DNA of 64,000 bases, from assembly GCF_000428905.1 (NCBI RefSeq), contig NZ_KE386814.1, positions 186,001 through 250,000 on the forward strand, read 5' to 3'. Under the pieces are notes generated by a model that saw nothing but the letters and a program-made list of their open reading frames with translations, did no database searches and had not been told where the DNA came from. This document shows positions 9,388 through 18,666 of this stretch, one piece after another; the stretch's first letter is position 1, and the number at the start of each line of letters is the position of its first letter. A program made the translations under genes and the position numbers. The DNA is from Brumicola pallidula DSM 14239 = ACAM 615 (lineage in GTDB: Bacteria; Pseudomonadota; Gammaproteobacteria; Enterobacterales; Alteromonadaceae).

Positions 9388-9915
9388 ATGTTTATAGATA
9401 TTTTCGAGTCAATTCGTGACTTTACTGAAACTGGTGGAAGTATTCTGCTGGTTATTGGAGCACTCATCTTCGTGATGTGGATATTGATACTCGAGAGAAT
9501 TCTATATGTGACCAATAATCACAAGCTGATGATGAAAGAAACTATTGCGCAATGGCATGCACGCCCTGAACGTAATTCGTGGAATGCGATGCAGATCCGC
9601 CAGGCAATGATTTCTCGAGTGAGTTTAAAATTGCGTTTTAGTTTGCCTATCATTCAAGCCTTGGTTGCCCTTTGCCCATTACTCGGATTAATGGGAACGG
9701 TGACCGGTATGATCATGGTATTTGACGTTATGGCAATGTCGGGTGGTGGTAACGCTCGTTCAATGGCTGCAGGGGTATCGCAAGCGACTATTCCAACAAT
9801 GGCAGGCATGGTCGGGGCTCTTTCGGGTGTATTTGCGTCAACTTGGTTAACCAGAACCGCAAAAACTGAACGTATGCATCTAGAAGACGCATTACAACTT
9901 CAACGCAGCGAATAA
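9388..9915 (+). CDS. exbB: ExbB-type proton channel subunit (TonB2 system)
   Basis: 175 residues with three membrane segments (about 15-38, 90-112 and 125-150) and the MotA/TolQ/ExbB core (CPLLGLMGTVTGMIMVFD, then GVSQATIPTMAGMVGALSG). It is the short form usual in TonB2 clusters. With ExbD it forms the inner-membrane proton channel that energises TonB. It lies three bases after ttpC and shares its reading direction and operon. Confidence 0.93.
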   Translation: MFIDIFESIRDFTETGGSILLVIGALIFVMWILILERILYVTNNHKLMMKETIAQWHARPERNSWNAMQIRQAMISRVSLKLRFSLPIIQALVALCPLLGLMGTVTGMIMVFDVMAMSGGGNARSMAAGVSQATIPTMAGMVGALSGVFASTWLTRTAKTERMHLEDALQLQRSE

Positions 9916-9939
9916 TCGCTGGTTGGTTAAGGAATACTT

Positions 9940-10341
9940 ATGAAACATTTACAAAACTTAGTCGAAGAAGAAGAAGCAACAATTGATATGACACCGATGC
10001 TTGATGTTGTATTCATTATGTTGATTTTCTTTATTGTTACGGCGTCTTTTGTAAAAGAGTCAGGCATCGACGTTAACCGTCCGGATGCGGCTACTGCAGT
10101 GAAAAAAGACCGCGCCAATATCTTGATTGGTATCAGCGATAAAAACGAAATTTGGATCAATAAACGCAGAATTGATGTTCGCGCTGTGCAAGCTAACGTT
10201 GAACGTTTACACGCTGAAAACCCGCAAGGCTCAGTGGTCATTCAAGCGGATCGTAAATCAACAACTGAGTATCTAATTAAAGTCATGGATGCTTCACGCG
10301 CGGCTGGTGTATCCGACGTTTCCATCGCTGCACAAGAGTAG
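9940..10341 (+). CDS. exbD: ExbD biopolymer transport protein
   Basis: 133 residues: a short cytoplasmic N-terminus, a single membrane helix containing the proton-path aspartate D22 (TPMLDVVFIMLIFFIV), and a periplasmic domain. This is standard ExbD length and layout. AAGGA precedes the ATG. It works with the ExbB encoded upstream and the TonB encoded six bases downstream. Confidence 0.95.
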   Translation: MKHLQNLVEEEEATIDMTPMLDVVFIMLIFFIVTASFVKESGIDVNRPDAATAVKKDRANILIGISDKNEIWINKRRIDVRAVQANVERLHAENPQGSVVIQADRKSTTEYLIKVMDASRAAGVSDVSIAAQE

Positions 10342-10347
10342 ATTGTT

Positions 10348-10956
10348 ATGCTAAGACTGTTAATTGCTATTGTCTTAGCTGCTGTTATCACACTGAGCTT
10401 GTTCTTTTTAATGCAAGCCTTGATAGCCAGCGGTGATAAGACGTTATCTGAACCACCGGAAGGGAAGGTACTTGATTTTGTGCGAGTGCCAAAAGAAGAA
10501 AACGTACAGAAGAAAGACAACAAACTAAAACGTCCGCCAAAGCCAGAAGCGCCCCCACCTGAAATGGAGGCACCGAAAATGGACTCATCTACACCTGATG
10601 GGGAAGGCGCTGCAATGGATTTTGGTGCTGATATGTCGAATGATATTGCGCTTGATGGCGGCTTAGCTTTAGGTTCAGGCGATGGCGAATATTTACCTAT
10701 TGTTAAAGTAACGCCAGTGTATCCGAGACGTGCTTTACAGCGTGGTATTCAAGGTTACGTAATTGTTGAATTCACGGTAAACAAAACAGGCGCCGTGGTT
10801 GATATTTTTGTGGTTGAAGCTAACCCAGAAGGCATTTTTGATGACGCGGCGATGGATGCGGCTAAGAAATTCAAATACAAACCACGTGTTGTGAATGGTG
10901 AGCCCGCGGCTGTTTCTGGGGTTCAAAACCGCATTACTTTTAAGATTGATGGATAA
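10348..10956 (+). CDS. tonB: TonB energy transducer
   Basis: 202 residues with an N-terminal membrane anchor (about 3-26), a proline-rich spanning linker (KRPPKPEAPPPEMEAPK) and a C-terminal TonB domain (PVYPRRALQRGIQGYVIVEF through AAKKFKYKPRVVNG). It couples inner-membrane proton flow to outer-membrane receptors, most likely the one encoded at 4190-6862. The C-terminal TonB family domain is complete. Confidence 0.94.
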   Translation: MLRLLIAIVLAAVITLSLFFLMQALIASGDKTLSEPPEGKVLDFVRVPKEENVQKKDNKLKRPPKPEAPPPEMEAPKMDSSTPDGEGAAMDFGADMSNDIALDGGLALGSGDGEYLPIVKVTPVYPRRALQRGIQGYVIVEFTVNKTGAVVDIFVVEANPEGIFDDAAMDAAKKFKYKPRVVNGEPAAVSGVQNRITFKIDG

Positions 10957-10963
10957 AGGGACG

Positions 10964-12310
10964 ATGATGAAAAATAAACTCTCTTTGGTATTTAACGTGG
11001 TCTTATCCTTAATGATCGTTTTTGTGTCTATGCTAACGATCTCATCAGTTACTAATCTGGCTTTCGCCCAAGACGCGGATGTAACTGAGTCTTCAACAAT
11101 CAAACCAGGCGAACGTAAAACTCGCCGCGTACCGGCATTGCGTTCAAAGGTATATGATCAGTTGTCTCGGGCGCAAACAGCTGGTGATGCTGGCAACGTG
11201 GCCGAAGCTATCGAAATATTAGACGAAGTTCGAGATAAAGACAGTTCGATGAACGGCTATGAAAAATCGATGATGTATAACTTCTACGGGTTCATCTACT
11301 ACAATAATGAACAGCTAGAAAAATCGATCGAAAGCTTTGAACAAGCGGTGGCTCAAGAACCGATCCCCGAAAAGTTTGAACAAACTACCCTGTTTACTTT
11401 AGCGCAATTGTATATGGCCACGGGTAAATTCGAAAAGAGTATTGAGAAATTAGAGCAATGGGAAGCCTTAAACAATGGTGTTATTCCACCGAAAAACTTT
11501 GTTCTAAAAGCCCAAGCGCATTATCAAAATAAAAACTATGCTGAGTCAGCTCGATATATTGAGTTAGCGATTGACGGTCACGAAGCTGAAGGTTACTTGC
11601 CCGATGAAGGTTGGTTGATTTTGCAACGTGCTGTTTATTATGAAATGAAGCAGCCAGAAAAAGTAAAAGAGATTTTGGCGAAGATGATACGCCTATATGA
11701 CAACCCTAAATACTGGATACAGTTGGCAGGAATGTATGGTGAGCTTGGTCAAGAAAAACGTCAACTAGCGATGATGGAAAGTGCTTATCAACTGGGTTAT
11801 GTAGACTCTGCGTCTGATATTTTTAACTTTGCACAATTATATTACTACCACGAAGCACCAATCAAAGCAGCGGCACTGATGGAGCAAGCTATCAAGAATG
11901 GCGTGTTAGAACGTAACCTGCGCAATCTCAAGTTCTTGTCTATCTGCTTAACGTCGGCAAAAGAGCAAGACAGAGCCATTCCTGTCTTAATTGAAGCCGC
12001 TGAATTAGCCGAAAATGGTGAACTAGACGCTCAACTCGCTCACCTTTATTACAACAATGATAAGTTTGAAAGCGCGATAGCCTCATCAAGTAAAGCGCTT
12101 GAGAAGGGTGGCTTGAGCAACCAAGGTTCAGTTCATATGTTACTGGGCTTAGCATATTATAATCAGAAAGAATTTGTGAACGCCCTAGATGAACTTGCCA
12201 AAGCCGAACAGTTTAAGTCAAGCAGAGCGGCTGCCCAGCAGTGGAGGCAATTTGTTGGTAGAGAAAAGAGTGAAACTGAACAACTTCAAGCTGAGTTGGA
12301 TCGTATGTAA
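10964..12310 (+). CDS. Exported TPR-repeat protein of the TonB2 operon
   Basis: The start is taken at ATG 10964 (or the adjacent ATG 10967) behind AAAGGG, seven bases after tonB; the frame is open further upstream but overlaps tonB. A signal peptide ends near LAFAQ. The body is a series of tetratricopeptide-type helical repeats (for example YNFYGFIYYNNEQLEKSIESF and LGLAYYNQKEFVNALDELAKA). A TPR protein as the last gene is usual for TonB2/TtpC clusters. It is inferred to be a periplasmic scaffold for the complex. 448 residues. Confidence 0.88.
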   Translation: MMKNKLSLVFNVVLSLMIVFVSMLTISSVTNLAFAQDADVTESSTIKPGERKTRRVPALRSKVYDQLSRAQTAGDAGNVAEAIEILDEVRDKDSSMNGYEKSMMYNFYGFIYYNNEQLEKSIESFEQAVAQEPIPEKFEQTTLFTLAQLYMATGKFEKSIEKLEQWEALNNGVIPPKNFVLKAQAHYQNKNYAESARYIELAIDGHEAEGYLPDEGWLILQRAVYYEMKQPEKVKEILAKMIRLYDNPKYWIQLAGMYGELGQEKRQLAMMESAYQLGYVDSASDIFNFAQLYYYHEAPIKAAALMEQAIKNGVLERNLRNLKFLSICLTSAKEQDRAIPVLIEAAELAENGELDAQLAHLYYNNDKFESAIASSSKALEKGGLSNQGSVHMLLGLAYYNQKEFVNALDELAKAEQFKSSRAAAQQWRQFVGREKSETEQLQAELDRM

Positions 12311-12328
12311 ATTGCTTAAATATAATAT

Positions 12329-12356
12329 AAAAAAAGGCGGCTTTAGTCGCCTTTTT
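12329..12356 (+). terminator. Rho-independent terminator ending the TonB operon
   Basis: A-rich left flank, stem AAAAGGCG with CGCCTTTTT, and a T-run, 20 bp after the TPR gene stop. Confidence 0.9.
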
Positions 12357-12794
12357 CCGTTGAAACTAAAGGCAATTTAGATTGTTCATGCAGAGTAACC
12401 TTCGAATCCTTAGTACAGCGATTTTACAGCTTATCGTAAATATTTTGAGCCAGCGCGACCAATTAATTAGAGTGTCTGAATAAATTAAACCGTTGTATAA
12501 GCAACTGCTTTTATCAACGTCTAACACATGCAGCTTAAATGTCCCGTTCCTGTTTTGTACAAGCCATTAAACATGAATTCTCTGGACTTCGTATTCTGCT
12601 ATCAATATCCCTAGCTATCCATTTTTGCATCATCTTTGCGCGACAAATAGTCAGTTTAGTGCAGCGCCATTTAGATAATGACTGAGCTGACGCGTAAACA
12701 GTGGCTTGTCAATGTGGCACTGATTATGCTGTGTTTTTTACGTACAGCACTTTCTTCTGTATTCCCAGTTATTAAACTATTTCTAAGGGGTGTT
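12357..12794. other. Gene-free stretch before the TauE-like gene
   Basis: No convincing gene, repeat or strong promoter was recognised. The TauE frame is open upstream from ATG 12678, but that extension lacks a ribosome site and is not typical of the family. Confidence 0.5.
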
Positions 12795-13613
12795 ATGGAA
12801 GTTGAGCTGTTGTGGTTTGTAATAACCTTATGTCTAGCGGGTGCAATTGCTGGTATTACATCTGGATTATTCGGAAACGGAGGAGGCTTTGTCGTCGTGC
12901 CAGCTCTTTTGGTTGTTTTTCCTTTTTTTACTGACTCATCTGGTGAGCTCATCAAGGTTGCAATTGGCACGTCTTTAGCATCAATTGTGGTTTCCAGTGC
13001 GCGCTCTGTCCAGGCGCATAAGAAAAAAGGTGCAGTCGATTTTTTAGTATTGAAAGACTGGTCAATCTGGTTGGTGGTTGGGGTAGTCGTTGGACTATAT
13101 ATTGCGTCACAGACAAGCTCAGAAAGTCTTATTTTGGTGTTTGCTATTGGCGTATTACTGTACTCGATTTACTTTTTATTCCCCGCACTCTTTGCTGGTA
13201 CCTCAAACACATTGACCATGCCAAAAGGTATATTTAAAGCCGGACTAGCGTCTTTCTTAGGTGGTTTTTCGGCATTGCTTGGTATTGGTGGTGGAACCAT
13301 TACGGTGATGACTATGGTGATCTGTAATCGCAGCGTGCATCAAGCTATAGCAACGGCTGCCGGTGTTGGTTTTATTATTGGTATACCGGGTTCAATTGGA
13401 TTTTTACTGATGGGGCAAAATGTGCAGGATCTGCCTTACGGTACCGTTGGATTCATCAATATTCCGGCACTTATCGCTATCAGCGCCGGATCTGTAATGA
13501 CGGCTCCATTGGGAGCTAAATGGGCGCATAGTCTGGACGAGGTAAGTTTGAAGAAAATATTTGGGCTTTACCTGATAGCAGTATCTATTTCTATGTTTTA
13601 CAAAGCGTTTTAA
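12795..13613 (+). CDS. TauE/SafE-family membrane transporter
   Basis: The start is ATG 12795, four bases after AAGGGG; an upstream ATG at 12678 would add an unusual 39-residue extension. The 272-residue protein has about eight hydrophobic helices. It carries the two inverted-repeat glycine motifs of the family (SGLFGNGGGFVVVPALL near the N-terminus and GGFSALLGIGGGTITVMTM in the second half). Members export sulfite, sulfoacetate or related small organic anions; the substrate here cannot be read. It is 36 bp upstream of a Tat-exported aminotransferase in the same direction, which may be cotranscribed. Confidence 0.88.
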   Translation: MEVELLWFVITLCLAGAIAGITSGLFGNGGGFVVVPALLVVFPFFTDSSGELIKVAIGTSLASIVVSSARSVQAHKKKGAVDFLVLKDWSIWLVVGVVVGLYIASQTSSESLILVFAIGVLLYSIYFLFPALFAGTSNTLTMPKGIFKAGLASFLGGFSALLGIGGGTITVMTMVICNRSVHQAIATAAGVGFIIGIPGSIGFLLMGQNVQDLPYGTVGFINIPALIAISAGSVMTAPLGAKWAHSLDEVSLKKIFGLYLIAVSISMFYKAF

Positions 13614-13649
13614 AAATCAATTAGAGACTAAAAGTAAAGGGCTGATAAC

Positions 13650-14816
13650 ATGACAGAGAATTTAAGTAGACGATTATTTTTAAGAGGAACGTTGGTAACA
13701 GCTTCGGCTTTTGCTGTCGGGGGCTTGGTATCTTTATCAGGCAGTGCACTGGCGGCAAATTATACCGTCCCTTTGGTTAATTATGGGCCGATTGCGGGTA
13801 TCGCCAAACTTAATGCTAATGAAAATCCTTACGGACCAAGTCCTGATGCAATGAATGCCATGATGCAAGCAACTGCTAAGGGAGCATACTATGCCGCTGA
13901 GCCATATCAAGTATTGGTTGATATGATTGCTGAGAAAAATGCCTTGAGTAAAACCCAAGTATCATTGAGTTCGGGGTCAAGCGGTGTATTGTCGTATGCT
14001 GCTATTGCAGCATCAAATAAGGGCCAAATTTTAGGTCCAGACCTATTTTGGGACACAACCGCACAAGCACCGGAGAGGATGGGTAGAGAGAAAATTAAAC
14101 GAATTGCCAAAACTGCAGATTTGAGTATTGATCTGGATGCTTTGTATGCTGCGATTGATGGTAATGTTGCTATGGTGCATGTGACAAACCCTAACAATCC
14201 TACCGGGCAACTATTGGACGCAGGTAAATTAAGAGAGTTTTGTATTAAGGCGTCTAAGAAAACATTGGTGTTAGTTGACGAAGCTTATAATGAAGTGACA
14301 GACATGCCTGAAACAAACTCAATGGTTTCGTTGGTGAGGGAGGGACATAATGTGATAGTGGCCAAGACTTTCTCTAAAATATACGGCCTCGCTGGCATGC
14401 GCGTCGGTTACATGCTGGCTTCTGAAGAAAATACAAATGACATAAATCGCTATAGTTTAGGCGGTTACGCAATGAATCAAGCAGGATTAGCCGCAGCCAT
14501 AGCCAGCTACAATGACGAAGCTTTCTTGAAGATGTCTAAGTCCAAGATCATTGAGGGGCGCGAAATGGTAGTAGATGCGGTTAAGGCAAATGGGCTGATC
14601 GCACTCCCTTCCTCAACTAACTTTGTTTTTGTTGATTTAGGCAAAGGGAATGCCGAAATTTTTAGGCAAAAAATGGAAGAGCAAAATGTGCTGATACGCG
14701 GGATCTATCGTGATTATACCAGTTGGTCACGCGTCAGCATGGGCATGATCCCCGATGTTCAAAAGTATGTTAATGCATTACCTAGAGTATTAGAGCAAAC
14801 CTTAGCATTGTCTTAA
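13650..14816 (+). CDS. Tat-exported HisC-like PLP aminotransferase
   Basis: 388 residues. The N-terminus is a twin-arginine signal (SRRLFLRG at 6-13, hydrophobic stretch, cut near GSALA). The rest is a fold-type I aminotransferase closest in pattern to histidinol-phosphate aminotransferase: LNANENPYGPS, HVTNPNNPTG, the cofactor-contacting D210 in VLVDEAYNE, and Schiff-base K243 in TFSKIYGLAGMRVGY. Export as a folded, cofactor-loaded enzyme fits Tat use. A periplasmic location means it is unlikely to serve histidine biosynthesis; its substrate is unknown. Confidence 0.87.
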   Translation: MTENLSRRLFLRGTLVTASAFAVGGLVSLSGSALAANYTVPLVNYGPIAGIAKLNANENPYGPSPDAMNAMMQATAKGAYYAAEPYQVLVDMIAEKNALSKTQVSLSSGSSGVLSYAAIAASNKGQILGPDLFWDTTAQAPERMGREKIKRIAKTADLSIDLDALYAAIDGNVAMVHVTNPNNPTGQLLDAGKLREFCIKASKKTLVLVDEAYNEVTDMPETNSMVSLVREGHNVIVAKTFSKIYGLAGMRVGYMLASEENTNDINRYSLGGYAMNQAGLAAAIASYNDEAFLKMSKSKIIEGREMVVDAVKANGLIALPSSTNFVFVDLGKGNAEIFRQKMEEQNVLIRGIYRDYTSWSRVSMGMIPDVQKYVNALPRVLEQTLALS

Positions 14817-14861
14817 TTTATAATGGTAAATCACTCAAAACAGTAATTTACCTCTCCAATC

Positions 14862-14883
14862 GCCCAAGGAATGGGCTTTCTTT
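14862..14883 (+). terminator. Possible terminator after the aminotransferase gene
   Basis: GCCCA-AGGAA-TGGGC stem followed by TTTCTTT, 45 bp after the stop codon, between convergent genes. The stem is short, so this is a weak call. Confidence 0.4.
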
Positions 14884-14958
14884 AGGCTTTTAAAGCGTGT
14901 TTTTAGTTAAGCCATAAGACAAAAGTGAAATCAGCAAAGGTAGATTCATTTTTATTGC

Positions 14959-15693
14959 CTAAGCATGCACTGACAATCGCGCGTCATATGCTGTTTCCTC
15001 TAGTGCATGTTGTAACTGAGAAGGAATACACAGCATTCTAGCTAATTTATCTAGGTAAATACGTGAGTCGGTTTGACCTAAGTCCAGTGCAATAGCGCTA
15101 ATTGCATACACCTCAGCGGCGGCTTCAGAACAAGGTACTTTAGCAACCAGTTGTTCAATACTCATTGGGTTGCGCATTTCATCAAACAGCGATGACTTGT
15201 CTTCCGTGCTCAAATCCATAGCGTCAACTTGGTCGAATATCTTCATTCGTTCAGTTTGATCTATGTGTCCGTCGGCATGCGCTGCGGCTACCATCGCTCT
15301 GAGTAATAAAAGCTGGCCTTGGGCGTTCGTTTCGTTAACCACAGCATCGAATTGCGATTCATTCAAACTTTGTGGGTCGTAAGCAAATTGGGACGCTTGC
15401 TGGGGTGACTGAGGTTGCGGGCTATCTGAATAATCTTGATATTTACCGCGACCAAATGCGCGATCTTGTGCCTGTTGGTCAGAGTATGACTTGTATGCTT
15501 TCCAAGCAATGCCTCCCACAGCTGCTAAAGCGCCTATTTGTAAGGCTTTCTTCCCTGTTTTCCCTGCACCCTTGCCACTCATAAGGCCACCGGCAATTCC
15601 GCCAGCAATGCCACCGCCCAATAAAGCGCCACCCGATCCTTTCATCATTCCTGAGCGACTTAAACTGGCAAGCATCTTATTTATATTAATCAT
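14959..15693 (-). CDS. DUF533 (YebE-like) protein with TerB-like domain
   Basis: 244 residues. The N-terminal third is glycine/alanine rich with membrane-like segments (GGALLGGGIAGGIAGGLMSG, then GALAAVGGIAWKAY). A glutamine-rich linker and an acidic helical TerB-like C-terminal domain follow (AMVAAAHADGHIDQTERMKIFDQ). This matches the DUF533/YebE family of inner-membrane proteins of unknown function. It stands alone on the minus strand between convergent and codirectional neighbours. Confidence 0.85.
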   Translation of the reverse strand: MININKMLASLSRSGMMKGSGGALLGGGIAGGIAGGLMSGKGAGKTGKKALQIGALAAVGGIAWKAYKSYSDQQAQDRAFGRGKYQDYSDSPQPQSPQQASQFAYDPQSLNESQFDAVVNETNAQGQLLLLRAMVAAAHADGHIDQTERMKIFDQVDAMDLSTEDKSSLFDEMRNPMSIEQLVAKVPCSEAAAEVYAISAIALDLGQTDSRIYLDKLARMLCIPSQLQHALEETAYDARLSVHA

Positions 15694-15886
15694 TATTTCA
15701 CCTCAATAGACACATTAGTTTTATTGAGTATAAAACAAGCTAGCACAAACAAAAGACGAATAATTGGGGCTTAATCATCGTAAAAAACTGATTAACCAAG
15801 CGCACAGGAATTGCTTACTAGTGGGCTTAACAATAAAAAAGACAATACTTTAAAGAAATACTGCCTTTAGATAAGAACATTAATGG

Positions 15887-16438
15887 CTACTTATCGTTAG
15901 CAATTTGTTCATGTAACCAAGCAGCATGTCGCGGCGCTTTTTTAGTTTTGCTCCACTCATCTAACATTTCTGGTGCAACTCTATGTAGCTCTTGCATTTG
16001 CTCTTGTGTATGAGTATTGGCTGCCAGTTCTAAACGATGGCCGTTCGGATCGAAGAAGTAAATCGATTTGAATATGCCATGATTAGTTGGGCCAATGACA
16101 TTGATGCCGTGACTCTCAATCGAAACCTTAGCTGCATTTAAAGCCTCTAAGTTATCCAATTTCATGGCGATATGTTGCACCCATTTAGGCGTATTTTGGT
16201 CACGATCCATATCGGGCTGCTGTGGCAGCTCGAAAAAAGCCAACACGTTGCCATTGCCGGCATCCATAAAAATATGCATATAGGGGTCATAAGCACCAGT
16301 AGATGGCACGTGGTCTTCGGCTATCGCTAGCTGGAAATCCATACCTAATACGTTCTGGTAAAACTCAACAGTCTGTTTCGCATCTTTGCAGCGATAGGCC
16401 ACATGATGAAAACCATTTAGTTGGATTGGATGGCTCAT
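15887..16438 (-). CDS. VOC-family (glyoxalase/dioxygenase fold) protein overlapping hppD
   Basis: 183 residues with vicinal-oxygen-chelate betaalphabetabetabeta modules: [24 protein letters not shown] at the start, VQHIAMKL in the middle and [13 protein letters not shown] near the end. These supply the usual His/His/Glu metal ligands. The ATG overlaps the hppD stop by four bases, so translation is coupled and a role in the same tyrosine/4-hydroxyphenylpyruvate route is likely. The precise reaction is unknown. The C-terminal 35 residues form an extra helical tail. Confidence 0.85.
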   Translation of the reverse strand: MSHPIQLNGFHHVAYRCKDAKQTVEFYQNVLGMDFQLAIAEDHVPSTGAYDPYMHIFMDAGNGNVLAFFELPQQPDMDRDQNTPKWVQHIAMKLDNLEALNAAKVSIESHGINVIGPTNHGIFKSIYFFDPNGHRLELAANTHTQEQMQELHRVAPEMLDEWSKTKKAPRHAAWLHEQIANDK

Positions 16439-17535
16439 ACGTCCTCCTTTTCCTCAATTTTCTTGGAAGTGTTTAAAACACCGCGATTTATTTGGTCGCG
16501 CTCAATAGATTCGAATAAGGCTTTGAAGTTACCTTCACCGAAACCTTCATCACCCTTGCGTTGAATAAACTCAAAAAACACTGGACCTAATTGTGTTTCA
16601 GAAAATATTTGAAGCAACAATCTTGGGCCACCTTCGGTAGTACCATCCATTAAAATACCGCGCGTTTGCAGTTCTTCAACAGGCTCTCCATGATCCGGCA
16701 AACGGCCTTCTAATAGTTCGTAATAGGTCGATGGTGGAGCAGTCATAAACGGCATACCCATGCCTTTTAAACGGTCCCAACAGGCAACTAAGTCATCACA
16801 ACTAAAGGCAATATGTTGAATTCCTTCGCCATTAAATGCGCGTAAAAACTCTTCAATTTGTCCTTTTCCGCCTTCACCTTCTTCGTTTAATGGAATTCGA
16901 ATTTTACCATCAGGTGCACTGAGTGCTTTTGACGTTAATCCCGTATATTCACCTTTAATGTCGAAGAAGCGAACTTCTTGGAAGTTAAATAATTGTTGAT
17001 AGAAATCAGCCCAATACTTCATTCGACCGCCATAAACGTTGTGCGTTAAATGGTCGATAACCTTGAAGCCAGCGCCTACCGGATTGCGGTCAACGCCTTC
17101 AATGTAGTCAAAATCGATGTCATAAATAGATAGTTCATCGCCATAGCGGTCTATCAAATAAATGATGGCGTTACCAATACCTCGAATCGCAGGCAAACGA
17201 AGCTCCATAGGACCGGTTTCGACTTGCACTGGCTCGGCACCTTGGGCTAATAAGTGTTCGTAAGCTTTTACCGCATTTTTAACACGGAAACCCATACCGC
17301 AAGCGGCAGGGCCATGCTCTCGAGCAAAATACCAAGCCGCAGATTTTGGTTCGTAGTTCGCAATGAGATTGATGCCACCCTGGCGCCACAATTGTGCGTC
17401 TTTGGTGCGGTGATTTGCAATGAGGCTAAATCCCATAGCAGTAAATACTGTTTCTAGGTGACCCTTTTCAGGAGAAGAGAATTCGATGAATTCAAATCCA
17501 TCTAAGCCCGCTGGATTTTCAAATAAGTCTGCCAT
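16435..17535 (-). CDS. hppD: 4-hydroxyphenylpyruvate dioxygenase
   Basis: 366 residues, the family's usual bacterial length. It converts 4-hydroxyphenylpyruvate to homogentisate in tyrosine breakdown. The iron ligands are visible as H162 ([14 protein letters not shown]), H241 (GIQHIAF) and E322 ([14 protein letters not shown]). The C-terminal signature GFGEGNF is present. No homogentisate 1,2-dioxygenase, maleylacetoacetate isomerase or fumarylacetoacetase gene lies nearby, so those must be elsewhere or homogentisate may accumulate. Confidence 0.96.
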   Translation of the reverse strand: MADLFENPAGLDGFEFIEFSSPEKGHLETVFTAMGFSLIANHRTKDAQLWRQGGINLIANYEPKSAAWYFAREHGPAACGMGFRVKNAVKAYEHLLAQGAEPVQVETGPMELRLPAIRGIGNAIIYLIDRYGDELSIYDIDFDYIEGVDRNPVGAGFKVIDHLTHNVYGGRMKYWADFYQQLFNFQEVRFFDIKGEYTGLTSKALSAPDGKIRIPLNEEGEGGKGQIEEFLRAFNGEGIQHIAFSCDDLVACWDRLKGMGMPFMTAPPSTYYELLEGRLPDHGEPVEELQTRGILMDGTTEGGPRLLLQIFSETQLGPVFFEFIQRKGDEGFGEGNFKALFESIERDQINRGVLNTSKKIEEKEDV

Positions 17536-18023
17536 TGTTCACTCTCTTTAGTCATGTATAAATTTAAAGGCATTTTACGCCAAATTTTAATGCTCGCAGT
17601 TTAGGTTATTTAGCAAAAAATTACTCGGGAAGGAGATATTGATGCTCAGTCATGATTTAATGAAAAATATATAAGTGTAAATAATTAAATACGGAAATGT
17701 GGTTGAAAGCCACGTTTTTTGGTTTTTATTTCGATCATAGATGACACGTCTTCCATTATAAAAACCATTTATTGGGTCCACTAGTTGCTTGGCGAGTGTA
17801 GGATTGCATTCATAGATTTAAAAATATGTATAAATCTATACCAAACTAGTCTTCGCTGCGCCGCTTAAGCCTTTTTATTTATTTTCTAAAAAGCAGTAAC
17901 AAAATTGATAACAGTGGAATAAACTGGCACTAACACATTTTGAACAAATTAGCAGAATTAGACTTAGGTAAGTGCTTAAATGAACAACTGGGAAAAAACA
18001 GATCACAGCGGATCAAGTAATAC
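17536..18023. other. Gene-poor divergent region between hppD and a GNAT gene
   Basis: About 490 bp. It should hold the hppD promoter (minus strand). On the plus strand it holds a strong AAGGAG site before a 10-codon frame (17642-17674) and a hairpin terminator (17696-17721). Nothing else was recognised. Confidence 0.5.
17696..17721 (+). terminator. Hairpin terminator inside the hppD-GNAT gap
   Basis: AAATGTGG and CCACGTTT form an 8-bp stem (one T-G pair) with loop TTGAAAG, running into a T-run. No full gene precedes it on this strand, only a 10-codon frame with a strong ribosome site, so it may end a short RNA. Confidence 0.55.
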
Positions 18024-18518
18024 ATGGATACAGCACCAATGAACGGCAATATCGAAATTCTCCCTTTTAAGGATGAATTGGCCTCTTATTTTGAGAGCAT
18101 TAATGCACAATGGATCAATGACATGTTCGTCCTCGAAGATATTGATAAGCAAGTACTGCAGCAGCCGCGTAAGCATATTATAGATAAAGGTGGAAAAATC
18201 TGGTTTGTAAAACATGCAACACTCGGCATTATTGGCGCTTGCGCTTTGCTGAACAAAGGTAATGGTAATTTTGAACTAACTAAAATGGGCGTATTAGACA
18301 CGGCCCGTGGCTTGAAAGTGGGGGAGGTTTTACTTCGCTATGTGATCCAAGAAGCGAAAGAGATGCAGGTAACATGTTTATTTTTACTCACTAACGCAAA
18401 ATGTGAAGCTGCCATTCATCTATACGCAAAGAATGGTTTTGAACACGACAAACAAATTATGCAAACTTACGGACAAAGCTATGAAAGATGCAATGTAGCG
18501 ATGCGCTTTATTACATAG
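18024..18518 (+). CDS. GNAT-family N-acetyltransferase
   Basis: 164 residues. The C-terminal half has the GNAT acetyl-CoA-binding strand and loop (LTKMGVLDTARGLKVGEVLLRYVI) and the later CEAAIHLYAKNGFEHD signature. A small-molecule or protein acetyltransferase; the acceptor cannot be inferred. It precedes a D-2-hydroxyacid dehydrogenase in the same direction, with a 14-bp tandem repeat in the gap. Confidence 0.85.
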   Translation: MDTAPMNGNIEILPFKDELASYFESINAQWINDMFVLEDIDKQVLQQPRKHIIDKGGKIWFVKHATLGIIGACALLNKGNGNFELTKMGVLDTARGLKVGEVLLRYVIQEAKEMQVTCLFLLTNAKCEAAIHLYAKNGFEHDKQIMQTYGQSYERCNVAMRFIT

Positions 18519-18573
18519 TATGGCTTTGTTCGATTATTATTTTAAGCTGACAAAAACCGTCTATACTTATAAA

Positions 18574-18611
18574 ATGATAAAAGCACGATGATAAAAGCAC
18601 GATGATAAAAG
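18574..18611. repeat. 14-bp tandem repeat, 2.7 copies
   Basis: Unit ATGATAAAAGCACG, in the gap between the GNAT gene and the D-2-hydroxyacid dehydrogenase gene. Confidence 0.85.
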
Positions 18612-18666
18612 TAAAGCGATAAAAGGCTGCTAGGCCTATTAAAGACCAGTTAATGGATAAGGAATA

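Noticed and set aside
12678-12794. Longer N-terminus for the TauE-like protein
   Set aside because: No ribosome site before ATG 12678, whereas AAGGGG precedes ATG 12795, which gives the normal family start.
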